DNA of 64,000 nucleotides from Malaya genurostris. Its lineage: Eukaryota > Arthropoda > Insecta > Diptera > Culicidae. The DNA lies in contig NC_080572.1 of the NCBI RefSeq assembly GCF_030247185.1, positions 38,355,383 through 38,419,382 of the forward strand, given 5' to 3'. Shown here one piece after another: positions 1 to 11,696 of the stretch. Numbering within the stretch: the first letter of the stretch is position 1; every line of letters starts with the position of its first letter. Position numbers and translations under genes: made by a program. The notes beneath the pieces are model-generated. The model made no database searches, had not been told where the DNA came from, and was given only the letters and a program-made list of their open reading frames with translations.

Positions 1-440
1 TGTTTAGTTGCCTACTGATAATGACTATCGATTTGTGTAGTTTTGAGACCAGTTTAGGAATTTTTTTACGATTTTTGTTTCGCCGGTTTAAGTGACGGTG
101 TACAATATTGAACACACTTTACCCTATAACTCCGGAACCGAAAGTCGGATCCGGATGATATTCAGGAATTCCGTATGGGACCGGAAGACCTTTCATTTAA
201 ATCTAAGTTTGTGGAAATCGGTCAAACCATCGAAGAGAAAAGTGAGTGAGATCCATTTGGGTATACATGACCACTATTTCCGGTACTTCCGGAACCGGAT
301 ACCGGGAACCAGGATAGCCGAAATCGGTTTGTTTAGTTGCCTACTGATAATGACTATCGATTTGTGTAGTTTTGAGACCGGGCCAATTTTCACTAGTCGG
401 TTTTTCAAGTGATTGCATAACCTTTCTATATGAGAAAGGC
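1..440 (+). repeat. GAGAAAGGC-type interspersed repeat, 3' part
   Basis: Fragment of the commonest repeat in the window (called family M here; fuller copies at 7560-8850, 19390-20900, 52640-54065). It shows the family's phrases on 'tccggaaccg' and 'acttccggaaccgg' and ends in 'atgagaaaggc'. Bases 1-50 recur exactly at 330-379, so it contains a direct duplication with a ~329-bp period. The short open frames here are repeat-derived. Confidence 0.75.
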
Positions 441-2059
441 AAAAATACATCAAGTACCCAACAGGTAAATCCATTTAAAAGATTATTATTATTGTTATTA
501 CTATTACCATTATTACGTTGTTACAATACTATTACTAGTAATGTCAGACATAATTGTGCAAGCTCGATGTGGTAAAGTATAGTATAGTGCATACTACCAC
601 ATCTGGGACCTAAAAGGAAAACAAAAATTTTAGGGGAGCCAAAATAAAAATTTTGTCCCACTCTACTACACACAGTTAGACATGCTATGTTATATTTTAA
701 ATTCATATAATTATTACTCCAAATCAATTATTTTACAAACTAGAGAGCTTAACCATTTTAAAACAAGGTATTTCTTACATCGAGTAGAAAATTGAGTAGT
801 GCGTACCATTCGAACGAAGATAAAAATGGATAAAAAACAATGAATACAAAGTAAGGGAGACTGGGGCTGGTTGGCCGAGTTTTTTTTTCAAAATTTCTGT
901 ACTCGTTCTGATTAGACTTTTAAATTAAAAGCGTGTTGTATCCACCTAGCAGTGAGGTGATACCTTTTTTATCGGTTTGCATGCTTTCTGAATCAATTTT
1001 CAATATCACTCGAAAATTGTGGTTAGAAATAGTGGTAATCGATTGCATTATTAAAATAAATAGAACAAAAAAAATCATGATATGCCCTTGAATGAATTAA
1101 AAAAAAACGAATATATTAGAGAAATATGATATTGAGATTTTAGGATGGTTATGATTGAAGGCAGTTACAATCGATTTAGTTATACAATGAACCTATAAAT
1201 TGTCACTTGAAATTCAGAAATTTTCCTGAGTTTTTAAACAATTTTGTTGCCAAAACAAAACCGTGCTCAAAACAAAGATAATACTATGCGGAATTGTACT
1301 GTATTCACACCCCTATCAATGGGATATGGCAGAAAAATCGCTGACACCAAGGGGAGGACGCTTAGAACAATGTGCCAATCACACATTAACACAATGCGTT
1401 GGCGCATTTATCAATATTGGCACTTTCGTTTTCATACAGTTGCACAGTTGCGGCACACAAGGGCTCAGTTTTGACAAGTAGCTGTTTCATGGGGAACAGC
1501 GTGGCACACTTTGACTCACAATATATTACGTGTTTTTTTAGAGGCACAATATAGTTTGTGTTAAGCGACTCTCCCCTTGGCTGACACACAATTTCGATGT
1601 CTCTATTAATAATTAACGGATTCTTACAATTTATGGTTTTTTTGATTGATATCACAATAATTTATCTAAATTTGATAACATATTTAGTATTCAAGATATT
1701 TAGTATTCAAAATTGAGATTGAGATATTATCAAAAAAACTTTATGCAATCACTGATTATGCAAATCATCTTCTCTAGCTATAGAGACTGCTTATGAGAAT
1801 TTTAAAACTATTAAAAAATGTGAAACCGGTGATATTCAATCCCCTCTAAAAATCCGATATATACAAACTCAGATCCGAATAAAAGACCTTATGATCTCGT
1901 AGAACTCTATTCAATTGTTACCGAATCCGACTTTTCGATTTGGAATTACTACATGATGAATATTTATACTATTGTCATTTAAAAACTTTATTTTTTGTCA
2001 TGACGGTGAAAATTGCAGCAAATTTCTTGAAGCAGATCATTAAATTCTCCTAGTTGGCA
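441..2059. other. No gene seen; AT-rich, one repeat scrap
   Basis: No coding pattern is recognisable. About 920-985 is the reverse-oriented end of family M ('ccacctagcagtgaggtga'). At 1340-1360 and 1569-1590 a short inverted pair (ccaaggggag/ctccccttgg) flanks about 210 bp. Open frames around 1244-1655 on both strands lack codon structure or family motifs. Confidence 0.5.
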
Positions 2060-2230
2060 AATGTAGCAAGTTGATAGTCTACACTACTCACTTCAGTTTA
2101 ACCATTTCACGGTCTCAGAGATGGTTGAACCGTTTTTCAAAAACTATGATTTGAGTGACAGGTCTTATCATTCCATTTATCCTGATCCGGCGTTCGGTTC
2201 CAGTGTAATGAGTTTGTACAGCTTAAACGT
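2060..2230 (+). repeat. Family M fragment
   Basis: Contains the diagnostic 'ctcagagatggttgaaccg' and 'gttcggttccag' phrases of the family M internal unit, without its ends. Confidence 0.6.
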
Positions 2231-2559
2231 GAACGTAGGATTTTCCATATAACTTTCAACTCTTTGTGTTTCTTCAAATTACAGTAATTCGTTTTCTGAA
2301 ATCCATAGGGTTAGCACCTGAACGGGCCTAGAGCTACTTGCCGAGCTGCCGGGCCTAGCGAATTTCTTCCGGGCCGCACATATATTTTTAAAACATTAGT
2401 TTGACCACTTGTCAATTTCAATATATATATCCACAAAATATTATGTAATTCTAGCACAATTCAAATTCCCGTGTTGAGCATAGACGTTTCTTATCGTCAA
2501 TAGTTTCATTGGTGTTAGGTTTCAGTTTTCCTCAACTCATTTGAAAATCCCCCCGCTCA

Positions 2560-2878
2560 CATGCAATTAGTTTTTTGCTTGTTAGGCGAGAGAAGTTAAC
2601 ATGGTGGTAACCCTAGCAACCCAATCGCTCACCGGTCACAGGTGACTTAATTTGCACTTCTGTGATTGGTTAATGAAAACATAGGTCGATTCTAACCAAT
2701 TTTTCGATAGTATGCTATTGAAATACTGAAACGACGTTGCCATACATGTTCAAGTTAAAAGTTTCCGAATCGATTGGTTGTTAAATTATATCAATCCGCC
2801 AACAAATGATTGAGTTGTTAACGTTCAAAATTATGACAGGAAAAGGTTACGCGTCAATTTTTGGAACTTGAAAGCGTA
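2560..2878 (+). repeat. Family N interspersed repeat, host of a mariner insertion
   Basis: Shares long blocks with 21840-22245, 40855-41145 (reverse), 41390-41645 (reverse) and 42395-44005. Landmarks in order are 'gattggttaatgaaaacata', 'gaaacgacgttgccata', 'ccgaatcgattggttgtt' and 'aaaaggttacgcg'. It is interrupted at a TA dinucleotide (2877-2878) by the mariner element and resumes briefly after 3793. Family identity unknown; no coding seen. Confidence 0.75.
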
Positions 2879-3791
2879 ACAGATCGGCTAAAAAGTTCGT
2901 ATCGTTTCTATGAGAGGGCGCCACTAGAATTAAATCCATACCATTTTCAGTTAGTACCAACCTTCAAAAGATACTTGTATAAATTTGACAGCTGTCTGAT
3001 TATTAGTTTGTGAGATATTGCATTTTGAGTGAAGCTACTTTTGTTATTGTGAAAAAAATGGAAAAAAAGGAATTTCGTGTGTTGATAAAACACTACTTTT
3101 TGATGAAAAAAAGTGCCGCCGATACCAAAAAATGGCTTGATGAGTGTTATCCAGACTCTGCACCGGGCGAAGCAACAATTCGTAAGTGGTTTAGCAAAAT
3201 TTCGTACTGGTCATATGAGCACCGAAGACGATGAACGCAGTGGACGTCCAAAATAGGCTGTTGCCGATGAAAACGTGAAAAAAATCCACAAAATGATTTT
3301 CAATTACCGTAAAGTAAAGTTGATCGAGATAGCTGACACCCTAAAGATATCAAAGGAACGTGTTGGATTCACAAATATTTGGATATGAGAAAGCTTTGTG
3401 CAAAATGGGTGCCGCGTGAGCTCACAATCGATCAAAAACAACAACGAATTGATGATTGAAAACCATGCTGAAATTGAACGAATTGGGCTTCGAATTGCTC
3501 CCTCATCCACCGTATTCTCCAGATTTGGCCCCCAGTGACTTTTTCCTGTTCTCAGACCTCAAGAGAATGCTCGCTGGTAAAAAATTTAGAAACAATGAAG
3601 AGGTAATCGCTGAAACTGAGGCCTATTTTGAGGCAAAGGACAAATCGTACTACAAAAAATGGTATCGAAAAGTTGGAAGATCGCTATAATCGCTGTATCG
3701 CCTCTGATGGCAATTATGTTGAATAATAAAAACGAATTTTGGCAAAAAAATGTGTTTCTATTAAACGATACGAACTTTTCAGCCGAACTGT
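2879..3791 (+). mobile_element. Internally deleted mariner element
   Basis: A 913-bp element bounded by TA (2877-2878 and 3792-3793). Terminal inverted repeats of about 28 bp match almost perfectly: left starts acag-a-tcggctaaaaag, right (reverse complement) acag-t-tcggctgaaaag, both continuing ttcgtatcgttt. Full mariners are about 1.3 kb, so roughly 400 bp is missing. It lies inside a family N repeat, which dates it after that repeat. Confidence 0.9.
3058..3726 (+). pseudogene. Mariner transposase, frameshifted with catalytic core deleted
   Basis: Mariner transposases cut and paste the element using a D,D34D triad. The N-terminus starts MEKKEFRVLIKHYFLM and runs through the helix-turn-helix region to the SGRPK linker, with at least one frameshift and several stops. 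WVPREL, the clamp motif before the catalytic domain, is present near 3410. At about 3455 the reading jumps to NELGFELLPHPPYSPDLAPSD, the segment carrying the third catalytic Asp, and runs to the normal C-terminus at 3726. The first two catalytic Asp residues lie in the deleted block of about 150 codons. It cannot make active protein, but with intact ends it could have been moved in trans. Confidence 0.9.
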
Positions 3792-3898
3792 TAAGAAGAG
3801 TATAAATGATGTCTTGTAGTTTGCCAGTATTCAGACTGACATGTAAATTTTAGTGCGGTATAGCCAACATGTTCTCGGTACAAATTTCCAAATTACCA

Positions 3899-5129
3899 CA
3901 CGGAAAGACCGAAATCAGCATTTTGGCGAAAAAATTAGTTGATTTTCTGATTTTAGTTAGTTATTTTTTGAGACAACTAAAAAAATCTTACTTTTGCTAA
4001 TTTAGATTTTTTAATTCTAATTCCCTTAATAATAATAAAATATTTGTTGAAATGGTTATTTTTTTTAGTTGAATCCACCAATTAAACTTGCTGTCATTTC
4101 TTAGCTAAGGCACGCTTCATATCCATTCAACTAATGTTTTAGTTGAATTAGAGAAATAAAACGTTGTTTTCAACCAACATAAATGGTTGAATTGGTTTCT
4201 GCCATTTGCAGCTATATGGCACTCTGTCACCGAAAAAACGTTAACACTGTAATGACTACTAGCCACTAGATGGCACACGACTACCGAAAAAAATTTCACG
4301 ATTATCTTTTCTATATTGGCAGGTATAAATATGTTCTATTGGAGAAAAAGACATAAGCGAAACATAAACTTCTTTTTGAAAATTTTTCTTCTCAATTGCT
4401 GTTTTCTTCATTCGACTTCGCGAAATTGACTATCTCACTGAAAACTTTGAGCACTCGGTACAAGTAGTACACCGGACAGCGTAGCCCAGAAGGTTGGAAG
4501 ATACAAAAAACGTCATTTGACATATACAATTAGAATGCAATATTCGAAACTCACTTCACTGTTCCCCGTAAAAACATTATTACGCACAATCGCTTCAAGT
4601 GCGCACAAATTCTGAATAAATACACTTTCCACTAACAGTTTACGTCATTTTTACATACCGGTTTTGAAATTTATATATGGATATATCGTAACACATGCGA
4701 AAAACATCTAAACAATTTGCAAGCAGTTTCAACAAGACTGTCCCTTTTAGCTTTTTAATGGATTGTTTTGGTTTGACACTTCTCATGAGTTTTTTGCTAA
4801 TAAACTTGTTAATAAAACCAATTTCATTTTTGTTTTCTTTGTCCTGTCCTTCAGTAATGATGGTGATAGATAAATAGAAACAAATTTTCTGATTTTAATA
4901 ACAAAATTTGTTGTCAATGAGAATTTCGTACTGGATTGAAATATTGCTGGTTTGTGTCCAGAATATTCGCCAACTAAACACATTCTCTAAAAATAAGAGT
5001 TTTTTTCAGCAAAGTGAATTCTCAATTTTAACTAATTTTATAGTTATTTTGGAAATTTTGTTGTTAAAATCAACTAATTCAAAAACAGTAATGCGAATTA
5101 GGCGCAGAGCTAATTTCGGTCGTTCCGTG
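3899..5129 (+). mobile_element. CACGG-ended non-autonomous DNA element, copy A
   Basis: A 1231-bp element with imperfect terminal inverted repeats: left cacggaaagaccgaaatcag, right (reverse complement) cacggaacgaccgaaattag. Both ends continue inward with related 'aattagttgatttt' motifs. It is flanked by CA on both sides, consistent with a 2-bp duplication. Copies B (5775-6906) and C (42596-43818, inverted) are clearly homologous throughout. No transposase is encoded. CACxx ends with a 2-bp duplication resemble animal EnSpm/CACTA elements, but that assignment is inference. Confidence 0.88.
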
Positions 5130-5774
5130 CAGGGAAACGTGTCACTTGAGTCAATTTGTTTTGATTGTTGTTACTTTTCATCTCACCTAGTAGACAACAA
5201 CAAACGATATTTACCCTGAGTGTGTTATATGAAAAAAATAATTGGCTATAGAAATTCTTATAGCCTTCAAATGTAGAAGGCCTGTGAGTTTGAACTGAAT
5301 AAATGAATTCAATTGGTATGCAACTATTTTCACTCTTATTGCCTTTTACGCAACTGATCCAACGTTGCCTCAACTAAAATTAGCATGTGCGTGCAGATTC
5401 CTTATTAGGCACGTAAGGTGATAACATCATCCAAATGATCTTTGTTGCCCAACTAATACTGACGATAAATTCACTGCGATGCTAAAGCCAATTGATATAA
5501 CATTTCAGGGAAAGTGAATGAGATAAGCTTAAAATTTTCTTGGTTTTTTTTTGAATAATAGCTATTCAGGCTGATTGGTGATCCTTGACAATTTTTGAGG
5601 AGTAGGTTGTGTAACCTGACAAACCGGAACCATTTCCGAGAGGGCTAGAATGTCATCCGGGATTGTCGATTCTTGGCATAGGGCGATGGTCTTTCATATC
5701 TGTTGCGTATGTTCTACGCCCAGCCTGAAAGGATTTTTAGTGTCAATATCGTAGTACTAGCTACACAATGTACG
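5130..5774. other. Spacer between CACGG copies A and B; no gene seen
   Basis: Unique-looking AT-rich sequence with a GC-richer patch at 5620-5720. Short open frames on both strands have no recognisable motif. Confidence 0.5.
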
Positions 5775-6906
5775 CACGGAAAGACCGAAATCAGCATTTT
5801 GGTGAAAAAATTAGTTGATTTTCTGATTTTAGTTAGTTATTTTTTGAGACAACTAAAAAAATAATAAAATATTTATTGAAATGGCTATTTTTTTTAGTTG
5901 AATTCATCAATTCAACGTGCTGTCATTTCTTAGCTAAGGCACACTTCAATTCCATTTAACTAATTTTTTAGTTGAATTAGAGAATTAAAACGTTGTTTTC
6001 AACCAACATAAATGGCTGAATTGGCTTCTGCAATTTGCAGCTATGTGGCGCACTGTCACCTAAAAAACGTTAACACCGTAATGACTACTAGCCACTAGAT
6101 GGCACACTACTACCGACAAATATTTCAGTCGCGGTAGTCTTTTCTATATTGGCAGGTATACATACGATGTTGTATTGGAGAAAAAGACATAAGCGAAACA
6201 TAAACTTCTTTTTGAAAATTTTTCTTCTAAAACGCTGCTTTCTTCATTCGACTTCGCGAAATCGACTCTCTCACTGAAAACTTTGAGCACTCGGAAAACA
6301 AAAACCGTATACAAGTAATACATCGGACGGCGTAGCCCGGAAGGTTGGAAGATACAAAAAAACATCCTTTGACATATACAATTAGAGTGCAACATTCGAA
6401 ACTCACTTCACTGTTCCGCGCAAAAACATTATTTCGCACAATCGCTTCAAATGCGCACAAATTCTGAATAAATACACTTTTCACTAAGAGTTTACGTCAT
6501 TTTTACAAATCGAATCAGAAATTTTTATATGGATATATCGTAAAATATACGAAAAACATCAAAACAATTTGCAAGCAGTTTCAACAAGACTGTCCTTTTT
6601 AGCTTTTTAATGGATTGGTTTGCTTTGACACTTCTCATGGGTTTTTGGCTATTAAATCTGTTAATTAAACCAATTTCATTTTTGTGTTCTTTGTGCTGTC
6701 TTTCAGTAATGATGGTGATAGATAAATAGAAATAAATTTTCTGTTTTTTAAATAACAAATTAGTTGTAAATGAGAATTTTGTGTTGGTTTGAAATATTGC
6801 TGGTTTTTGTCCAGGATATTCGCCAACTAAACAAATTCTCTAAAAATTCTCTAATTCAAAAACAGTAATACGAATTAGGCACAGAGCTAATTTCGGTCGT
6901 TCCGTG
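5775..6906 (+). mobile_element. CACGG-ended non-autonomous DNA element, copy B
   Basis: A 1132-bp copy in the same orientation as copy A, only 645 bp downstream. Termini are cacggaaagaccgaaatcag and, at the right, the reverse complement of cacggaacgaccgaaattag. The flanks are CG/CG, again a 2-bp direct repeat. It lacks about 45 bp near the left end (the 'cttacttttgctaatttag' block of copy A) and about 80 bp near the right end. Confidence 0.88.
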
Positions 6907-7559
6907 CGTTAAGAATAGGCGGCGAGGTCTATTGAATAATAATAGTACAATTTCGCCATTAATATATACAAAGCTTTTAAAAAAGTAACGGATGTAACAC
7001 CTCTTAACGCTTGTACGTTTAAAAAATGTAACACATTTATACTCTACTATGCGGGTGCAAAGAATGTGCCAAGTAGATAGATTTCCTTCGTCTCAAGTTT
7101 GTAGGTCAAAGGCGTTATAAATATAACGAGTATTATGAGTAGTTCCATCTTAGTTTTATCATCTGTTACGGTTTAATTCTATGTATTTCCGGTCTATATG
7201 TGGTGTAATGTAATTTAACAACATTTAAGTAATAATTGTTTGTTCCATTTCAGACATGGAAAGCGAAATAGAAGAGCAGCGCCGAGACCGATGCGGATAG
7301 AATAAGGCTTGTTTGACACAAAATCTGGACAGATTTAATTTAGAATAGCACAAATTTGCTGTTAGTTCAATCCAAAATGCTAAGTAAAAACGGTTATGGT
7401 AACCCTAAGCACAAACTTGGGTTAACCCCTAAATGACCTTACCTGAATCGGCCAGTATTACCCGAAAATAATGTTTTCGTTCGGCACGTCACCAAAAACA
7501 TGGAACTTCGGTGCCAATTAAAAAGTGTTTTGTAAATAGCATTAACTTTACGTCTTGTT
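6907..7559. other. No gene seen; contains a family P repeat fragment
   Basis: About 7400-7560 holds a repeat fragment with 'ttaacccctaaatgacctta', 'gttttcgttcggcacgtca' and 'gcattaactttacgtc'. These phrases recur at 51830-51950 and 57540-57830 (family P here). The rest shows no coding or repeat signal. Confidence 0.5.
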
Positions 7560-8850
7560 TGTTCAAATCCGTCTATTTTTAACGGATATATTGACATTTC
7601 TGTGAAAGTGACTTTTCTCCTCTATCCCAGTAAAAGGAGTTTTGAGCACTTCATGACAAAGCGATGTTTGGAAGCAAAGTGAAACACTATTTACAATGCG
7701 CACTTGAAAGCAGTGTGCCTTAATATTATATTATATTATTGAATAAAAAAAAATGCGCACTTGAAAAACTTTGTGCAGTATTCTTTTGTTGACATTTTGT
7801 TAAATGAGATGAAACCTTTTTGCCCCCTTATATATAAATGTTATGCAGTCACGGAGAAAATAAACTTTCAAATCGATCGCCATATACCATTCGAATCAAT
7901 TCTACAAGATTCTTAATCGTCAGTTTGTTGGTGTGTGTGTGTCTGTATGTGTATGTTACAAAAACATGTAATCGTTTTTTCGGAGTTGGCTGGACGAAGT
8001 TCCACAAAATTAGATTCAAATGAAAGATCTCTTGGTCCTATAGCTTGCTATTGAATTTCACATGCATCAAACTTCTCAATTATCTCAAAGATTGCTTCAC
8101 CGATTATATTCAAATGAAAGTTCCACCTACAAACTTAGATTCATATGAAATGTTCTATGCTTCCATACAAGGTTCCTGAATTTCATTTGGATCCGACTTT
8201 CCGAGGCAATGACCAAATAAGCTTATATCAGTTTTACCGGCATTCGGTTTTCGATACTGGAGGGAACCAACAAATTTTATTTGGAACGCACTACGATTTC
8301 TCGGAAATGGCTATTCCGATTTTGTGTTTAACTGACTTCGGCTACACCGATTTTCGAAATCCGGCTCCGGTAGCGGAAATAGAGGACTTCAATTGTTTAC
8401 TCAAAGAAGGCCAAATCGAATATCATAAACGAAAATTCAAATTGAAAGGTAAATTTTGGTAAATTTTATCCAATTCCAACTTCCGATTAAGGAATTACAG
8501 GGTGATGAGTTTTTAAAACTTAAACCGTCATAGAAGATAACGATACCCAAAATAATATTCAAAGTTGGGCTCAAAACTATTCAGATTTTTTCGTCATAAT
8601 AATTCATCACCATACAAATGGAATGCTTAATCGATTGTCGCACGTTTAGATTCAAAGAAACTCATACAAAATATAATAATCGATTCGACTTCCGATCCCA
8701 AAATTACAGGGTTCAAACTGTTATGGAACGAAGGTTAATAAAATAGTTTCATGAAAACTAAAAACACCGAAGAATATTTATGCAGAAGAACACATGCGGA
8801 CTGATATAAATGGGACTGCTAGGTTAATTAAGCACGTTTTCTATAGCTGT
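7560..8850 (+). repeat. Family M repeat, near-complete diverged copy
   Basis: Collinear with 19795-20890: an 'aaatccgtct-tttttaacgg' block, a short (TG)n tract at 7928-7960, repeated 'caaatgaaagatctc' and 'gatccgacttyc' phrases, and the closing 'gactgctaggtta-ttaagca' near 8815-8835. The 105-codon frame at 8145-8462 lies inside it and is repeat sequence, not a gene. Confidence 0.75.
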
Positions 8851-8854
8851 AGGT

Positions 8855-9445
8855 CGCAACTCAGGCTAGTGTGGTGGATTCCTTCATCCGGTACAACATG
8901 GACTCCATTAGCTTTATACCATTCTGAAACATCTTTGGTGTACAAACAAGATACCAAATCAGGCCAATTTAGCGAGAGAGCGTAATGGCTGCGTAGGAAT
9001 GGTAACAATTGCTTCTATAGGCATTCTTCAAGGTATATTTCCGGTAGTTATGAAGCTTTGGCATGCTTGACCACATATTGCCTGGCAAACCACTTTGGAA
9101 TACTTTACATTTTAATCGTCCTGGAATGCTCCTCTACGCCTGTCCGTTGCGACACCGGGTTTTAGCCGTTACGTTCTATTTATCATCACGGTTCGGTACA
9201 GTTTTCACCTTAAACGACTTTATACCTTGCTGGTGCTTGAAAGCATGCACGAAAGTTGAAAATATTTTTATTTTTCTAACCCACAGTACGTACTGAAAGA
9301 TCTGGTCCTTTCTGAAATATTTGCTCCACCTTTGCGTCCTTCTGGTGGTTCCTGAGATCCGTTTTTGCTCTTCTCATAGTCTTCCTGACTTTGTCAAACG
9401 TGTCTTTTTTCTTACTTTGCTTTCCGCACTTTCTTTTTATTTGAT
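8855..9445 (-). pseudogene. Degenerate DD37E (ITmD37E-like) Tc1/mariner transposase
   Basis: Read on the minus strand across shifting frames, the segment matches the order of motifs in the transposase at 29344-30355. These are a basic N-terminus (MASNKKK at about 9440), a GIKSFKVK..PNRD block with TAKTR near 9215-9160, FxTTG, then ECL..LLPFLRSH, and WPDLVSC with the second catalytic Asp. The end is WYKANGVHVVP, which precedes the catalytic Glu. There are many stops and shifts, and parts of the N-terminal and central domains are missing. It directly abuts the end of the family M copy. I recognised it by comparison with the better-preserved copy in this window. Confidence 0.65.
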
Positions 9446-10268
9446 GCCATCTTCGATCTGAAAACTTTTGATATCACAAAAAATTGATTTTACACAATGA
9501 CCAGAAATTCGTTCATCAGTCTGCGAAATATTTTACGCGTTGATGATTTCCTGAGATAGGGTAACAGAGGTATTTTGGCCCACTTTAGTATTGATTTTAT
9601 TTTGGCCCACTTTGTAAAAATATCCATAATATTAAAGTGGGTCAAAGTGGTGGTCAGATTTTGTCGCGAACAAATGTTTAGAAATTCTCAGAAGTTCTAC
9701 TGACAAAGATATAAATAAGATGAAGCAGTTAGTATCATTTCATAATAACAAATAAATCGACAACAGTGACGGACGTTAAAACGATACAGACGCTAAGACC
9801 AAGGCTTGGCGGGTGACCGGGTGAAACACATTGCTGTCCAAGTGCCAAAATCTGTGATGGAATTGAAACAGTAGATACTCGTGTGTTTCGTTACCAATTG
9901 GAAACCAAAAAGAAGTTGGTTAAATGCTGGAGGAACCTATCATTTCGATGCCTCGGTTTCCACCGGTGTTACTGGTGTTCATTTTGGTGACGTTCGTTAG
10001 GTATAAAATGTATGGGACCTGTTTGGGAATCCCCACCCATAAAGGGAAAAAACATACTGAATGTAAAATAATAAGCAGTCATTCTAAAACGAAAAAAACA
10101 CAATCGGCGCGTGTTGTAACGAACGTGCCTGAACTGATGTGAAGCCTGATGGGAATGGATTCCAGTAAATCTCTGTCCGACCTTGACAATTATTCGCAAT
10201 TGACACTAGCACATAGCTCCAGCTGGCCGTGTTCCCGTTCTATGGGTGCATCATCACGTTCAGCTGAG
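9446..10268. other. Unassigned sequence with a short hairpin
   Basis: At 9565-9645 'ttttggcccactt' occurs twice, followed by the inverted 'aaagtgggtcaaa', so the strand could fold back. Around 9770-10260 the sequence is more GC-balanced and could be an old retroelement, but I could not read a motif in any frame. Confidence 0.4.
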
Positions 10269-10595
10269 TGTCACTTGGATTGCAGTTTAGCAGTGGGAGG
10301 TTACGTTGGTAATCATGCTTTCGGAATGATTAAACCATGAAATTCAGTTGTACTGCATCACCCCTTCTCAATTTTGTTCTCGCTTAATTTGATTGTTTTA
10401 GAGACGGATGCGGGAGCTGTAATTGGTTGGTAAAAATCTGACATTACAGTTCATTCTCGATTAGCGGACCGCCTGGATTAAGACTGAATAAATGCTCTAC
10501 CCATGATAGTATTCGATAGGCTGCTTCTATTTTGCGAAATATTTATTCCGGTTGAATTCGGTTCGAACCGACTTGCTATGCAAAAAATTAGGAGA

Positions 10596-10597
<2 letters not shown>

Positions 10598-10685
<88 letters not shown>

Positions 10686-10711
10686 TGTGTGTATGTGTGT
10701 GTGTGTGTGTG
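10598..10711. repeat. (TG)n microsatellite, first copy
   Basis: About 114 bp of TG repeats with three TA interruptions, within the first copy of the duplicated segment. The cysteine/valine-repeat frames over it are artefacts. Confidence 0.97.
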
Positions 10712-11297
10712 GTTTATTTTTTTTTTTACAAGGTGAAATACCTACTTATGTACTTTCCCAGTTCACGCGCTCAGTAGTTGTCAAGCTACCGCTATTGTGA
10801 ACCAGCGAGTGGGACTGGCTGAACCTTACCCACTAAAACACCTTGGACATCTTGCCTTGATCCCCCCGGAACTAAGCTAAGCTCAATACTTCGGGGGAGG
10901 CTGTGCTCATGCACTTCTTCGTTTGGGAGAAAATGAGCTCCTGCTCTCTATATACATCTCGGCTGTGCTGTGTCACTTGGATTGCAGTTTAGCAGTGGGA
11001 GGTTACGTTGGTAATCATGCTTTCGGAATGATTAAACCATGAAATTCAGTTGTACTGCATCACCCCTTCTCAATTTTGTTCTCGCTTAATTTGATTGTTT
11101 TAGAGACGGATGCGGGAGCTGTAATTGGTTGGTAAAAATCTGACATTACAGTTCATTCTCGATTAGCGGACCGCCTGGATTAAGACTGAATAAATGCTCT
11201 ACCCATGATAGTATTCGATAGGCTGCTTCTATTTTGCGAAATATTTATTCCGGTTGAATTCGGTTCGAACCGACTTGCTATGCAAAAAATTAGGAGA

Positions 11298-11299
<2 letters not shown>

Positions 11300-11363
<64 letters not shown>

Positions 11364-11407
11364 TGTGTGTGTGTATGTGTGTGTGTGTATGTGTGTGTGT
11401 GTGTGTG
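11300..11407. repeat. (TG)n microsatellite at the LINE 3' junction
   Basis: About 108 bp of TG repeats directly abutting the T-rich (poly-A on the minus strand) tail of the LINE. Together with the tract at 17515-17545 it brackets the whole retroelement. Confidence 0.97.
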
Positions 11408-11696
11408 GTTTATTTTTTTTTTTTACAAGGTGAAATACCTACTTATGTACTTTCCCAGTTCACGCGCTCAGTAGTTGTCAAGCTACCGCTATTGTGAACC
11501 AGCGAGTGGGACTGGCTGAACCTTACCCACTAAAACACCTTGGACATCTTGCCTTGATCCCCCCGGAACTAAGCTAAGCTCAATACTTCGGGGGAGGCTG
11601 TGCTCATGTCTTTCTTCGTTTGGGAGAAAATGAGCTCCTGAGTTTCTATCTTTATCCCTCTCGATCCACCTTTGGCGCCTCGACAGCCCAACGCCG

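Larger units (their letters stand above)
10269..11640. repeat. Tandem duplication of a ~700-bp segment including a LINE 3' end
   Basis: Bases 10269-10943 and 10971-11640 are nearly identical apart from microsatellite length. They are separated by 27 bp of unrelated sequence (10944-10970). Each copy holds about 330 bp of unique flank, a (TG)n tract, a T-rich tract and about 240 bp of the LINE 3' end. Only the second copy continues into the full LINE. Near-identity suggests a recent event or an assembly artefact at the microsatellite. Confidence 0.9.

Noticed and set aside
8145..8462. 105-codon frame with a plausible protein composition
   Set aside because: It lies wholly within a family M repeat whose other copies have stops at these positions.
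10503..11497. Cys/Val-repeat open frames
   Set aside because: They are translations of (TG)n microsatellites within a duplicated segment.
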